DNA of 64,000 bases from Mycobacterium sp. JS623 (GCF_000328565.1 NC_019966.1:1736001-1800000), one strand, 5' to 3'. Positions 9,184 through 18,213 are shown, numbered from the stretch's first letter. Notes: generated by a model not told the origin, from the sequence alone. A program made the numbers and translations.

Positions 9184-9396
9184 TCAAGCCTTTCTGCGGT
9201 TTCGAATCAACAGGGATGCAATAAGTGCAACGACTATTGCGGCCGCAAGCGGTACCAAAATCGTGAACGTGCCGCCGCTCATCACTTGCTCGAAGAGGCC
9301 GGTGTTTGGTGCGCCGACCGATTGGCCGGTGCAAGTGCCAAATGAGCCGGCGCCATAAGCATTATCGGTACTGTCACTACAGTTATAAGTTGCCAT
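9184..9396 (-). CDS. Small cell-wall/membrane protein with sortase-like tail
   Basis: A 70-residue protein. The N-terminal part (YNCSDSTDNAYGAGSFGTCTGQSV) has two cysteines. It is followed by GAPNTGLF, a 23-residue hydrophobic stretch (FTILVPLAAAIVVALIASLLI) and a basic tail RNRRKA. The order APNTG, hydrophobic helix, positive tail is that of an LPXTG-type sorting signal, though the motif is not canonical and no N-terminal signal peptide is visible. A GGAGAAG ribosome binding site precedes the ATG. It is divergent from the tatA mini-operon, with which it shares an AT-rich 81-base promoter region. From memory, APNTG-type tails are common in Saccharibacteria exported proteins. Confidence 0.6.
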   Translation of the reverse strand: MATYNCSDSTDNAYGAGSFGTCTGQSVGAPNTGLFEQVMSGGTFTILVPLAAAIVVALIASLLIRNRRKA

Positions 9397-9477
9397 TCGT
9401 TTACTTCTCCAAATTTTTCTATTGCTACATTAGCACAAACATAATATTATGAACAGGAAATTAACACGAGGGTAAAC

Positions 9478-9657
9478 ATGTTTGGATTAGGAACGCCCGA
9501 ATTAATCATTATCTTACTGGTTATATTGCTGCTGGTTGGCGGCCGAAAGCTTCCGGAGCTGGCCCGCAGCGTCGGCCAGTCGATGCAGGAACTTCGCAAA
9601 GGCATGGCTAGTGACGAAGCGAAGACTGCGAAGACCAGGAGGCACGAGGAAGCGTAG
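9478..9657 (+). CDS. tatA: TatA/E-family translocase subunit
   Basis: A 59-residue protein. It starts MFGLGTPELIIILLVILLLVGG, a single N-terminal transmembrane helix. RKLPELARSVGQSMQELRKG follows, the amphipathic helix with the Leu-Pro-Glu-Leu hinge typical of TatA, and then a short charged tail. TatA forms the pore or membrane-weakening part of the twin-arginine pathway, which exports folded proteins. The canonical FG hinge pair is GG here. An AGGGTAAAC site lies before the ATG. No tatC is in the window, so it would have to work with the chromosomal TatC. The next two genes, a Tat-like leader peptide and a giant beta-helix protein, follow closely and are its probable cargo. Confidence 0.85.
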   Translation: MFGLGTPELIIILLVILLLVGGRKLPELARSVGQSMQELRKGMASDEAKTAKTRRHEEA

Positions 9658-9708
9658 TGAATGCTTCCCCGATAGGGATAACAACAATCGTAAACAACGA
9701 AATATCGT

Positions 9709-9906
9709 ATGACACTCAAGACTGAAATAGATGCAATTCTCAATAAACAGATGGACCGAAAGGGTTTTCTCAAACATCTGGCTATTAGTGCTGCCGCACT
9801 TGTCGGCCTTGGATGGGTTGTCCGGCTTAGCTCGCAAAAGCGACCGACTTCAGCCGACACTGGCTATAGCAGTGCTACCTACGGCGGCCAGGAGGGCCAT
9901 CGGTAG
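9709..9906 (+). CDS. Short protein with Tat-type leader
   Basis: A 65-residue protein. After a polar start, MDRKGFLKHLAISAAALVGLGWVV forms a leader with an RKxFLK motif, a conservative variant of the twin-arginine consensus, and a moderately hydrophobic helix. A short polar tail follows (SSQKRPTSADTGYSSATYGG). Its TAG stop (9904-9906) shares one base with the GTG start of the beta-helix gene, so the two are translationally coupled. Either this is a separate membrane-anchored partner, or ribosomes shift by -1 in the 37-base window that is open in both frames (9870-9906) to make a Tat-leader/beta-helix fusion. The beta-helix protein has no leader of its own, which favours a link. Confidence 0.6.
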   Translation: MTLKTEIDAILNKQMDRKGFLKHLAISAAALVGLGWVVRLSSQKRPTSADTGYSSATYGGQEGHR

Positions 9907-12900
9907 TGGCCCGCCTGCCTCAACCAGGCGGCGACAGCGGCACGTGGGGCGACGTCCTTAACGATTATCTTTCACAAGCTCACAAACCCGATGGGTTGAT
10001 CAAAGACAATGCGGTCACAGCCAACACGATCGCACCCAATAGTGTTACCAACACCGCAATTGCGAGCGACGCCGTCAATGCGACGTCGATTGCCGATGGC
10101 TCTATTACCAATGCGCTCATCACTGATGGCACCATTCAGGAAGCCAAACTCGCTGTAGCACTGCAGAACAAGATCGACAATCCAACCATCGCTGACGCGA
10201 CAAGCTCCGTCAAAGGCAAGGTGCAGCTCGCAGGCGATCTCGGCGGAACTGCTGCCAGCCCAACGGTAACCGGACTTCAAGGGCGCTCGGTCAATAGCTC
10301 TGCCCCCGCTGATGGTCAGGTTCTTAGCTATTCCTCGGCTGGCAGCGCCTGGGTGCCTGCCACCGTCTCAAGCACCACCGTCAACGATGCAACCACATCT
10401 AGCAAGGGTATCGTCCAGCTTTCCGGCGACCTCGGTGGAACTGCATCGGCGCCAACAGTTCCCGGCCTCGCGAACAAGCTCGATACGTCGACTGCAGCGT
10501 CGACCTACGCCCCCAAAGCCAACCCCACCTTTACCGGCACCGTCACCGTTCCCACCCCTACCAACGGCACAGACGCGACCACCAAAGCCTATGTCGATAG
10601 CGCCGCTGCCAGTGGCACGCCTGACGCCACAAGCTCCACCAAAGGCAAGCTACAACTCGCCGGCGATTTGGCTGGCACTGCTGCATCTCCTCAAGTCGCC
10701 AAAATCCAGGGGATTGCCGTTTCTGGTACACCCATTAGCGGACAAGTCCTGACCGCTTCCAGCGGCACTGCCGCCAGTTGGAGCGCCCCAGCCAGCGCGC
10801 CCGTGACCAGTGTGGCTGGGAAGACCGGCGCAGTCACGCTGGCAAGCACTGACCTGACGGACCTTTCTATTGCTTCACCTGCCAACGGCCAAGTTCTCAC
10901 GTTTGACGGCACCTCAAGCAAGTGGAAGAACGCGGCCATTGTCCCGGCCGCGGACGCGACGACGACCAGCAAGGGCATCGTTCAGCTCGCCGGTGACTTA
11001 GGCGGAACAGCATCCGCCCCAACGGTTCCAGGTTTAACGGCCAAGGAACCAACCATCACCGCTGGGACCACCTCTCAATATTGGCGAGGTGACAAATCAT
11101 GGCAAGCCTTGGATAAGACAGCTGTTGGGCTCGGCAATGTCGATAACACCAGCGATGCCAACAAACCGGTCTCTACTGCAACCCAAACGGCCCTCAACGG
11201 AAAGGTCGCTAAAGGTGAACTTATCTTCAATGTCAAAGACTATGGTGCGACCGGAGATGGCACGACCGACGATACGGCCGCTATCAACGCCTGTGTGTCA
11301 GCGGCAACGACTGGGACGCCAAAGGGTGCAGTGTTTTTCCCGCCAGGAGTCTTCAAGATCACATCGATGCTGAATTGGATTATCCCAGGTTTGACGGTCG
11401 TCGGATCCGGAGCTGCCGAACCGAGCCAAAGTAGCAATCAGACAGTCATCTTACAGGCCACCAGCAATACCCAGATCCTCTCGATCGGGGGTCATCATCA
11501 GAACATCAGCGGCCTCGTGTTGCGCTATCAATCGCAACAGCCGAGCACCTCAACCAATGCGATCGGCATCGGTTTTGGTGATAACACGAGTAACGGTGAC
11601 GTGTTTATGTCACGGCTAACTGACATCACGATTCTCTATGCGGCTGTGGGGATCCGAATTAATCCCGGCGTCATTGACTATGCAGGAATATTCTCCAGCG
11701 TGTTCGAGAACATCCATATTCTCGGATTCTCGATCTCGGGTATCGATCTGCAAGCAGCCAACGGCACCGGTGGGGCGAACGCTACTGGCGTGGTGTTCAA
11801 CAATATCTACATTCACAACAATTCAGGCGGCACCCGGCAAAGTGCGACTGGATATGGATTGCGTCTGGCGTCGTGGGACGAGGTGGTGTTCAACCAGCTC
11901 AACATCGAGCACCAGATCGACGGCTCCGGCGGCATCGGGTTGTCCAACGTTGGCAACGCCGTCTTCAACTCCACGCATATGGAGGGGTTGGAGCTGACGG
12001 CAGACGGCAAGCCCCAGGTCGTGATTTCCAGTTCCCGAGCGGTGTTCAATGGGTTCTCGACCCGGTACAGCTTCTTCTCGGGGTCTGGCTCTAATCCGGT
12101 GTTCAAATTTCTCGGAACCTTCGGCCATCTGATCGTCAACGGATTCAATGACGCGTCCAGCACCATCACTACGCCGTCGCGCCCGTTCATTGACTTCGGT
12201 ACTGCCACTGGCTGTTACGCCCGGATTAACCACGGCGGCAATCTCGGCCAGACGACGACCAAGACCGTCGGCGGGGATAGTTCTGATACGGCTATTTTTG
12301 ATGGCGATGGTGCCGCTTCGGCATTGAAGCTCACTACTGCCCGAAACATCAACGGCGTGGCCTTCGACGGCACAGCCGATATCACTGTCGCCGATGCCAC
12401 TAAGTTGCAGAAAACCAACAATTTGAGCGATGTCAGTAATCCCGCCCTTGCCCAACTGGGGCTCGGGATCGCCAAAAAAGCTGGCATGGTCTGCGATGCT
12501 CAGCGTGTCTACGGCGCCGCTATCACCTCTGGCTCCAATGTCATCACGCTCCCCGCATGGGCACCGGCCATTCAGTCAAGTGATATTGGGAAGCCATGCG
12601 TCATCACAGGAGCTGGCGCAGTCATTGATGCTTCGGTTCAGATCAATACAACAAGTAGCTCTACCTCGGTCACCGTGACTTCTGGTTCATGGCCGTCGCA
12701 AATTCTCACCAACTTCCAGTATCCGATCTCGGGTACCGGCATACCGGCTGGTGCATCGATCACCATCACCTCGACCACCGCGGGGACACTCAGTGCCAAC
12801 GCCACTGCCACTGGGACCCCCACAGCACTTTTGATAGCGCGCAGCCAAACGCTATCCCAGAATCAGTACGCGCCGCTCGTCGGCTTCATTGGGGCTGGCT

Positions 12901-14663
12901 CATCGGGCAGCACCATCAATCTCGTTACCACCTCGGGTGGATCGACCCCGGCGAACGCTTCTCAAACCGTCACTGCGTCCGGTTCACAAAACCCCAGCAC
13001 CTTCGGCTCCAACGCGCCAACACCAGTAGGCACTTGCATTTGGGGTACCGATGACACGACGGCTTTTCAGCAAGCCGTCTACAACGCAGCCGCTCTCGCC
13101 TCAAGCGCAGGCCCGGCCGTCAGCATCCCGTTTGTCTTGCCGGGGCGTTGCGTCATTTCGTCGTCAATCCTCTGGCAAGATTCATCAGGCAATCCAGCCC
13201 ACGGAGTCTCATTGCACGGCTACGGGCACAAGGTTTCCAGCATTCACGTGATCGGCGCACCGACGCAAGGAGCGATTCAAAAAGCCCCCTCGAATCAACA
13301 CTTTGAAGGGGTGACATTCGCCGACTTGGAGATTGACGGTAGCGGGCACAGCGCCACATCTTATGTCGTGGGCTACAAAGGCCTGGCTTTCGACACCGGT
13401 ATGCACATGCGCTATCGAAACCTCTACGTGCATGACTTCCCGGCTACCGGTATTGCCGCCGACGACAACGTCGACACCGTCGGTACGGCTTGCGAGTCAG
13501 CCAACAACGGTCGTCTGCAAAATGGCTTCATGCCTGGCGGTTCGGGCTTCGGTCATGCTATCGACATCTTCACCCAAGAAACGGCGAGCTGGGTTAATTG
13601 CATCGCCCGGTTGAACGGCAACCACGGACTGTTCTTCGAGAACAACACCAACACTGTGGTTGGTAGCTCACGTGGTGCCAGTGTCATCGGCGGGCAGTAC
13701 TACCTGAACTGGAATGACGGCATTAGCGATTCCGGTGCGGGCAGCCTCACGGTGATTGGCGTTCAACTGTTCCAGAACACTGGTGACGGCTTTGCAGTTC
13801 GGGGGCCGTCGTTTACCGAGACCGGCATGAACGTTGGACAGCAGGGATTAGTGAGCGGGTGCCAGATCTTCCGAAATGGTGGCTCGGGCATTAACTTCAA
13901 GCCAACGAACACCGGCGGCACTGGAACCCCCGTCTACACAGGCCTGTACACGTTCACGGGTAATCGAATCTGGACCAACAGTTCCTGCGGCGTACGTATC
14001 CAGGTCGGTTCCGCATCCACCATGGCCAACATCTCGATCACCGATAACGACATCCTCACCAACGTTTCACCTGGCATCCTATTGAATTATTTCGGCTCAA
14101 CCGGGGCCGTGGTAACCGATCTGGACATCATCGGTAACCGAATCATCGGTAACGGCACCGGCAATACGGCCGGTTCTGATGATGGCATCACCGTGAATAC
14201 ATCTGTTACGGGCTTGAGAATAAAGACCAACACCATCACTGGCTCGAAGGGCTATGGCGTCAACATCGGTGCGGGCTACACGTCGGCTGTGATCACCGGT
14301 TTCAGCATGTTTGGGAATGACTTCACCGGTTCAGCCGCCAATACCTCTGGAGCTCTCAGTGTCAATGCTGGGGTGACCAAGACCGTTTGGGCGCTGCGGG
14401 GCAACTCTGGTTACAACCCAGTGGGCTCATCTGTGCCGGGCACTGCATTCGCTTTGGCCGCATCGACCGTGGCGTGGACAAACAATACTGGCGTCGACGT
14501 CACCCTCTACGTCACGGCGGCAGGCACTGTTACAGCCGTCTCGGTTAATGGCGTCGCGGTGTCAGGGACTCTGGCAGTAGGCGATACGTACCGTATCGCT
14601 GCTGGCGGAACGTTCACCGCCACGTATTCGTCTGCGCCGACACTAGTTGCGGTAGGCGACTAG
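9906..14663 (+). CDS. Giant tail-spike-like right-handed beta-helix protein
   Basis: A 1,585-residue protein starting with GTG as (M)ARLPQPGGDSGTWGDVLNDY. Residues about 40-95 hold short N-T-x-I and S-I-T repeats. A phage tail-fibre type repeat of the form DATxSxKGxVQLAGDLxGTA recurs near residues 97, 160, 240 and 349, followed by SQYWRGDKSWQALDKTAVGL and GNVDNTSDANKPVSTATQTA near 400. Two pectate-lyase-3-like beta-helix domains start at about 442 (VKDYGATGDGTTDDTAAI) and about 1048 (TDDTTAFQQA). The last 80 residues form a beta-rich end domain. Such proteins bind or cleave polysaccharides as tail spikes or surface adhesins. No other phage structural gene is nearby, and the TatA/Tat-leader genes upstream point to export. 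Long Thr/Ala/Gly-rich sequence and a composition unlike the neighbours suggest transfer. Confidence 0.8.
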   Translation: MARLPQPGGDSGTWGDVLNDYLSQAHKPDGLIKDNAVTANTIAPNSVTNTAIASDAVNATSIADGSITNALITDGTIQEAKLAVALQNKIDNPTIADATSSVKGKVQLAGDLGGTAASPTVTGLQGRSVNSSAPADGQVLSYSSAGSAWVPATVSSTTVNDATTSSKGIVQLSGDLGGTASAPTVPGLANKLDTSTAASTYAPKANPTFTGTVTVPTPTNGTDATTKAYVDSAAASGTPDATSSTKGKLQLAGDLAGTAASPQVAKIQGIAVSGTPISGQVLTASSGTAASWSAPASAPVTSVAGKTGAVTLASTDLTDLSIASPANGQVLTFDGTSSKWKNAAIVPAADATTTSKGIVQLAGDLGGTASAPTVPGLTAKEPTITAGTTSQYWRGDKSWQALDKTAVGLGNVDNTSDANKPVSTATQTALNGKVAKGELIFNVKDYGATGDGTTDDTAAINACVSAATTGTPKGAVFFPPGVFKITSMLNWIIPGLTVVGSGAAEPSQSSNQTVILQATSNTQILSIGGHHQNISGLVLRYQSQQPSTSTNAIGIGFGDNTSNGDVFMSRLTDITILYAAVGIRINPGVIDYAGIFSSVFENIHILGFSISGIDLQAANGTGGANATGVVFNNIYIHNNSGGTRQSATGYGLRLASWDEVVFNQLNIEHQIDGSGGIGLSNVGNAVFNSTHMEGLELTADGKPQVVISSSRAVFNGFSTRYSFFSGSGSNPVFKFLGTFGHLIVNGFNDASSTITTPSRPFIDFGTATGCYARINHGGNLGQTTTKTVGGDSSDTAIFDGDGAASALKLTTARNINGVAFDGTADITVADATKLQKTNNLSDVSNPALAQLGLGIAKKAGMVCDAQRVYGAAITSGSNVITLPAWAPAIQSSDIGKPCVITGAGAVIDASVQINTTSSSTSVTVTSGSWPSQILTNFQYPISGTGIPAGASITITSTTAGTLSANATATGTPTALLIARSQTLSQNQYAPLVGFIGAGSSGSTINLVTTSGGSTPANASQTVTASGSQNPSTFGSNAPTPVGTCIWGTDDTTAFQQAVYNAAALASSAGPAVSIPFVLPGRCVISSSILWQDSSGNPAHGVSLHGYGHKVSSIHVIGAPTQGAIQKAPSNQHFEGVTFADLEIDGSGHSATSYVVGYKGLAFDTGMHMRYRNLYVHDFPATGIAADDNVDTVGTACESANNGRLQNGFMPGGSGFGHAIDIFTQETASWVNCIARLNGNHGLFFENNTNTVVGSSRGASVIGGQYYLNWNDGISDSGAGSLTVIGVQLFQNTGDGFAVRGPSFTETGMNVGQQGLVSGCQIFRNGGSGINFKPTNTGGTGTPVYTGLYTFTGNRIWTNSSCGVRIQVGSASTMANISITDNDILTNVSPGILLNYFGSTGAVVTDLDIIGNRIIGNGTGNTAGSDDGITVNTSVTGLRIKTNTITGSKGYGVNIGAGYTSAVITGFSMFGNDFTGSAANTSGALSVNAGVTKTVWALRGNSGYNPVGSSVPGTAFALAASTVAWTNNTGVDVTLYVTAAGTVTAVSVNGVAVSGTLAVGDTYRIAAGGTFTATYSSAPTLVAVGD

Positions 14664-14770
14664 TCTTCGTCCAGCTGCGGGCTCACTACTATGACCTTGC
14701 GGTCGTAGGGCTACACCAGCCGCATTCAAGATGCCGAGGGTCAAGCGGGTGAAACCAGAACGATCGTCGC

Positions 14771-15058
14771 TCACGGTGTTGGGTGAGCCCGTTGCGTGGC
14801 GCGTTCCACCAGGCGTCGTAGGCGTGGCTCATCGGGGCTACCGGCGTAGCAGTCGACCCAGGATTGCAGACGCAAGGCGACGTTCGCGCGAAGCGATACA
14901 CGCGCGAGTACTGCGGCATAGAGCAAGTCCTCGATGGCGCTATGCGGTTCGCCCGCACCGATTTTCGCGATAATACGCACACGTTTTGCTGAATCACTCC
15001 CCGCCGACACGGCGTCGATCAAGTCCCACGCGAGATCAGCTTCCTGCCATCGGTTCAT
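14771..15058 (-). CDS. Hypothetical helical protein, 95 residues
   Basis: All-helical soluble protein (WQEADLAWDLIDAVSAGSDSAKRVRIIAKIG, HSAIEDLLYAAVLARVSLRANVALRLQSWVDCY) with no recognised family. Amino-acid use is natural and Arg/Ala-rich as expected in an actinobacterium. It follows the 82-residue gene on the same strand by about 50 bases and may belong to the same transcript. Confidence 0.6.
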   Translation of the reverse strand: MNRWQEADLAWDLIDAVSAGSDSAKRVRIIAKIGAGEPHSAIEDLLYAAVLARVSLRANVALRLQSWVDCYAGSPDEPRLRRLVERATQRAHPTP

Positions 15059-15109
15059 GGGTCAGGCAGTTCTGGGCGGGCTACCGGCGGCGCGGACGGC
15101 CGCGACCAA

Positions 15110-15358
15110 CTAATCGAACAAATCGTGTACATCGTGGACCTCACCATGCGGCCCGGTATCGTACGTGACGTACCAGGGTTTCGTGCCGTCGCGTCGCGCC
15201 GGACCGCTGCCGACGACCCGCACGCGGACCGGCCATTCATTCGTCGCGCGAAGGGAATTGATCACCTGTCGGCGCGCCAATGAACGCACCGTGTGCTCGG
15301 GGGTGCTTGAGGGAAGCAACACGGTCATGGTGCCTGTGCGATACGGCTCCTCGACCAT
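15110..15358 (-). CDS. Hypothetical protein, 82 residues
   Basis: Small protein starting MVEEPYRTGTMTVLLPSSTP, with a basic helix (TVRSLARRQVINSLRATNEW) and a beta-rich end (PVRVRVVGSG, KPWYVTYDTGPHGEVHDVHDL). The longer frame to 15412 has an irregular N-terminus, so the internal ATG at 15358 is preferred. Function unknown. Confidence 0.5.
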   Translation of the reverse strand: MVEEPYRTGTMTVLLPSSTPEHTVRSLARRQVINSLRATNEWPVRVRVVGSGPARRDGTKPWYVTYDTGPHGEVHDVHDLFD

Positions 15359-15544
15359 AGACAATTGTCGCAGCGAGCTGCCCACGCTGCACTTCGGAGA
15401 CCCGCCGGGCACGCAACTGCCATGCCGAGGTGTCCGCCGCCGTTTGGACGAGGAAACATCAATGCTGGCTTTTCCAGAACCGACAAGTGGCCATCTTGTA
15501 CCGAGATGTTGTGTCTTCGACGAGAACCCGTTCGAGGGCTCCTA

Positions 15545-15847
15545 CTAGTCGATGACTTCCGCTCCTTGCTTCACAAGGTAGATGGCCGTCGCAAACGTCA
15601 CGCTCGCGACGAACATGATCTCTGCGTCGATGATGGACCCGGGGTCAAATGGCGACGCGGAGATGACCCATGATGGCTGGTTCTCGCGCGTTACGCCACA
15701 GCAAGGTACGTCTTCGCCGGATCGAGACCCCGCGGTGTTTCCCTGCGCGATCGCGTCGGCTTCCTGCCTCAACAGTTCCAGGAATTGTTCGGACGGCGGC
15801 GCACTGTACGGCGAAGGACGCTCGTATCGGCGCTTGAACCAGCGCAT
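15545..15847 (-). CDS. Hypothetical protein, 100 residues
   Basis: Starts MRWFKRRYERPSPYSAPPSEQFLELLRQEADAIA after an AAGGGG ribosome binding site, then runs into a C-terminal part PSWVISASPFDPGSIIDAEI ending MFVASVTFATAIYLVKQGAE. The middle has two adjacent cysteines (DVPCCGV). A decayed relative of the C-terminal part lies at 7755-7890, so this small family has at least two copies in the window. Function unknown. Confidence 0.55.
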   Translation of the reverse strand: MRWFKRRYERPSPYSAPPSEQFLELLRQEADAIAQGNTAGSRSGEDVPCCGVTRENQPSWVISASPFDPGSIIDAEIMFVASVTFATAIYLVKQGAEVID

Positions 15848-16110
15848 CGGAAGCCCCTTAGCACTAACGACCGGTTTAGCTCGCATTCAGCGCCGCGGCA
15901 GTGCTTTTCAGTATCCCGCACGGCGGTTGAACGCAACCGGCTTGGCTCACCCTCCTAGCCGCAGTCGCACATGGCCTGGTTGCAACCGGGGGTATAGCGG
16001 TAGACGCGAGTGACATCAAAAACTGCCATACACAAGCCTTTTCGTTATGCGCAGCCTCGGGAGCCCCAAAAAGTCGTCTGATCAGGCAAAACATCGAACG
16101 ACATTGTTGC

Positions 16111-16404
16111 TCAATAGATTTGATATAGGAACGGGTCCGCGCGCTCCGCATCACCGCTCGTGCGACTCCCGGGGCTGAAGATGGCCTGCTTGGACACCAG
16201 GACAACGACCCACTCGTTGCCGCCGCACTCGGACTCCCAATTCCAAATAAGGGTGGGCTCGTTGCGGCACGTGTAGTGCCAGGCGTCGCCGGGACGGAAG
16301 GCTAGCGTCGCCGAGATTGGCGGTGAGCTGTGGACGGTTGCCAAGCCTGAAGATCCTGAAGAGTCAGTGGTTACGGCGTCGGAGGTGCCGCGTGGGCGGG
16401 CCAC
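16111..16404 (-). CDS. Possible hypothetical protein, 97 residues
   Basis: GTG-start frame whose centre (LAFRPGDAWHYTCRNEPTLIWNWESECGGNEWVVVLVSKQ) looks protein-like, with two cysteines and several Trp. The N-terminus is Ser-rich and irregular. It is divergent from the helicase operon. It could be a small exported-protein remnant; no family is recognised. Confidence 0.35.
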   Translation of the reverse strand: MARPRGTSDAVTTDSSGSSGLATVHSSPPISATLAFRPGDAWHYTCRNEPTLIWNWESECGGNEWVVVLVSKQAIFSPGSRTSGDAERADPFLYQIY

Positions 16405-16812
16405 TGACTGATCTCCAGACTTCGAGTGGTTGCTTACCTTCGGAGGAGGTAACAGACCAGCTCGCTATAGGGCGTGGTCAATTGCCACGGAGTCATTGGA
16501 CTTCCCGTCGACTTCGCGAGGATGTCGCGGTCATTGGTGAGATCGGCGCGTTGACGGCCCCCGACGTTCTGACCCGGTATCCGGCCCGGCTCCTCTGCCT
16601 TGGTGAGTTCACCCCCGCCTGCGATTGCCATCGGGCGGCCCGGCCAGGATTGGGCTAGTTTTCCGAGTCGCCCGATGTCAATACCTGCAGCACCGAACGC
16701 GAAACGCTGGCCTTCTGCTGCTTCGCGCGGGATCCGTGGCAAACGGCTGGCAGGAGTAGACTTCGCGGCACGTGGTCCCGGCGCACTGGGACCCAACCCG
16801 CTGGAGGCGGCC
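16405..16812. promoter_or_regulatory. Upstream region of the helicase-DarT-ARH operon
   Basis: About 400 bases with no convincing gene on either strand. The frame of the helicase gene is open through much of it, but protein character begins only at 16813. The region must contain the operon promoter; no clear -10/-35 pair or inverted repeat stands out. Confidence 0.4.
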
Positions 16813-18213
16813 ATGCGAATTCTCCAACCACAGACCCCGACTCCTGAGCAGCTGAAGATCGTCAGCGACAACCGGCCCGGCGTGATGTTGATCAAGGGAG
16901 CCGCGGGCAGCGGGAAGACAACGACGGCGCTACTTCGCCTTCGACAACTCTCCACGTATTGGTTGAACCGCAGGGATCGGATGGGGTTGGAGGATCCGGT
17001 CCGCATCCTCGTTCTTACGTTCAACAAGACCCTCGAGGGGTACATCGCCCAGCTTGCGAGCGACCAGGTCACGGGTAGCTCAGCTCTTCACCTCGAGGTA
17101 TCGACGTTCAGCAAGTGGGCTGTACATCTACTCGGTCTACCCGATATCTGCGGCGACAGGATGTCCGAGCAGTTGCTGAAGCCTCTCCTCGTCGGATTGC
17201 CGTACAGCGACGAATTCCTCATGGAGGAGATCAGCTACATACTTCATCGGTTTCCTCCCGATCACATCGAGGACTACATGACGGCGACTCGCACGGGCCG
17301 GGGGATCACGCCGCGCGTCGAGAAACCGTTGCGGCGCAGGCTGATCGACGACGTGATCCTTCCCTACAACGCGAAGAAGCTCGACGAGGGAGTTCTCGAT
17401 TGGAACGATGTGGCTGTGGCCGCCGGATTCGTGTCCGGAGTGCCGCCCTGGGACGTCATCATCGTTGACGAGGCCCAGGACTTCTCCACGAATCAGGTCA
17501 GGACTATCTGGCACCACCTTGCCAAACCCGGGTCGTTGACCTTCGTGATGGATGCGGTGCAGCGGATCTACCCGCGGTACTTCAGCTGGGGGGAGGTAGG
17601 CATCACCATCGATCCGGCGCGCACTCACACACTGAGGTCGAACCACCGCAACACCCGGGAGATTGCCGCCTTTGCGCGGCCCCTCGTTGAAGGATTGCCA
17701 CCGGACGACGACGGTAATCTCCCCGACTTCGATGCATGTACGAGATCGGGAGACAAACCGGTGGTCTTCGTCGGCAAGTACGGCGAGCAGATCGACGCGA
17801 TGCTGAATCGACTGTCGAGCACGGTGAAGGCCGGCGACTCAGTTGCCTTCCTGAAGCCGAAGGGCGGCGCCTGGTTCACCGAACTCAAGGGCCGCCTCCA
17901 TGCGGCACAGATCCCATTCGTGGAACTCACCCGCAACAGTGTCTGGCCGACCGGCCCCGAAGCGATCGCCGTGTGCACCCTCGCGTCAGCAAAAGGGCTC
18001 GAATTCGACCACGTCGTCATGCCCGGTCTGGCTGCCAAGGTGACCCCGCACGGCGTCGAGCCCGGAGACGGCCAACTTGATGGGCACCGTCGCCTGATCG
18101 CGATGGGCGTCGGCCGCGCCAGGAAATCTGTGATGCTCGGTTATAAGCCCGGCGAGGAGTCGACCGTGGTGTCACTGCTCGATCCGTCGACTTACGAGCA
18201 GGTGATGTTGTGA
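16813..18213 (+). CDS. UvrD/Rep-like superfamily 1 helicase
   Basis: A 466-residue ATP-dependent helicase or translocase. Walker A is GAAGSGKTT (residues 29-37). A conserved VLTFNKTLEGYI segment follows. Walker B is VIIVDEAQDFS (about 215-225), a Q-motif-like QTPTPEQLKIV lies at the N-terminus, motif IV-like RSNHRNTREIAAFA is near 275, CTLASAKGLEFDHVVMPG near 388, and the arginine-finger region AMGVGRARKSVML near 430. At 466 residues it is shorter than UvrD (about 720) and lacks large 1B/2B insertions. The ATG at 16813 is chosen because CTGGAGGCGG precedes it and residues before it lack similarity. It overlaps the next start by four bases (GTGA), so the product should be made with the DarT-like protein. 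It probably acts on DNA during the same response. Confidence 0.85.
   Translation: MRILQPQTPTPEQLKIVSDNRPGVMLIKGAAGSGKTTTALLRLRQLSTYWLNRRDRMGLEDPVRILVLTFNKTLEGYIAQLASDQVTGSSALHLEVSTFSKWAVHLLGLPDICGDRMSEQLLKPLLVGLPYSDEFLMEEISYILHRFPPDHIEDYMTATRTGRGITPRVEKPLRRRLIDDVILPYNAKKLDEGVLDWNDVAVAAGFVSGVPPWDVIIVDEAQDFSTNQVRTIWHHLAKPGSLTFVMDAVQRIYPRYFSWGEVGITIDPARTHTLRSNHRNTREIAAFARPLVEGLPPDDDGNLPDFDACTRSGDKPVVFVGKYGEQIDAMLNRLSSTVKAGDSVAFLKPKGGAWFTELKGRLHAAQIPFVELTRNSVWPTGPEAIAVCTLASAKGLEFDHVVMPGLAAKVTPHGVEPGDGQLDGHRRLIAMGVGRARKSVMLGYKPGEESTVVSLLDPSTYEQVML

Noticed and set aside
16600..16812. N-terminal extension of the helicase frame
   Set aside because: The 71 extra residues are Pro/Arg/Ala-rich with no similarity to helicases, and a good ribosome binding site precedes the ATG at 16813.
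17137..17646. 169-residue minus-strand frame inside the helicase gene
   Set aside because: Irregular His/Arg/Pro-rich sequence lying opposite clear helicase motifs; a shadow of the real gene.
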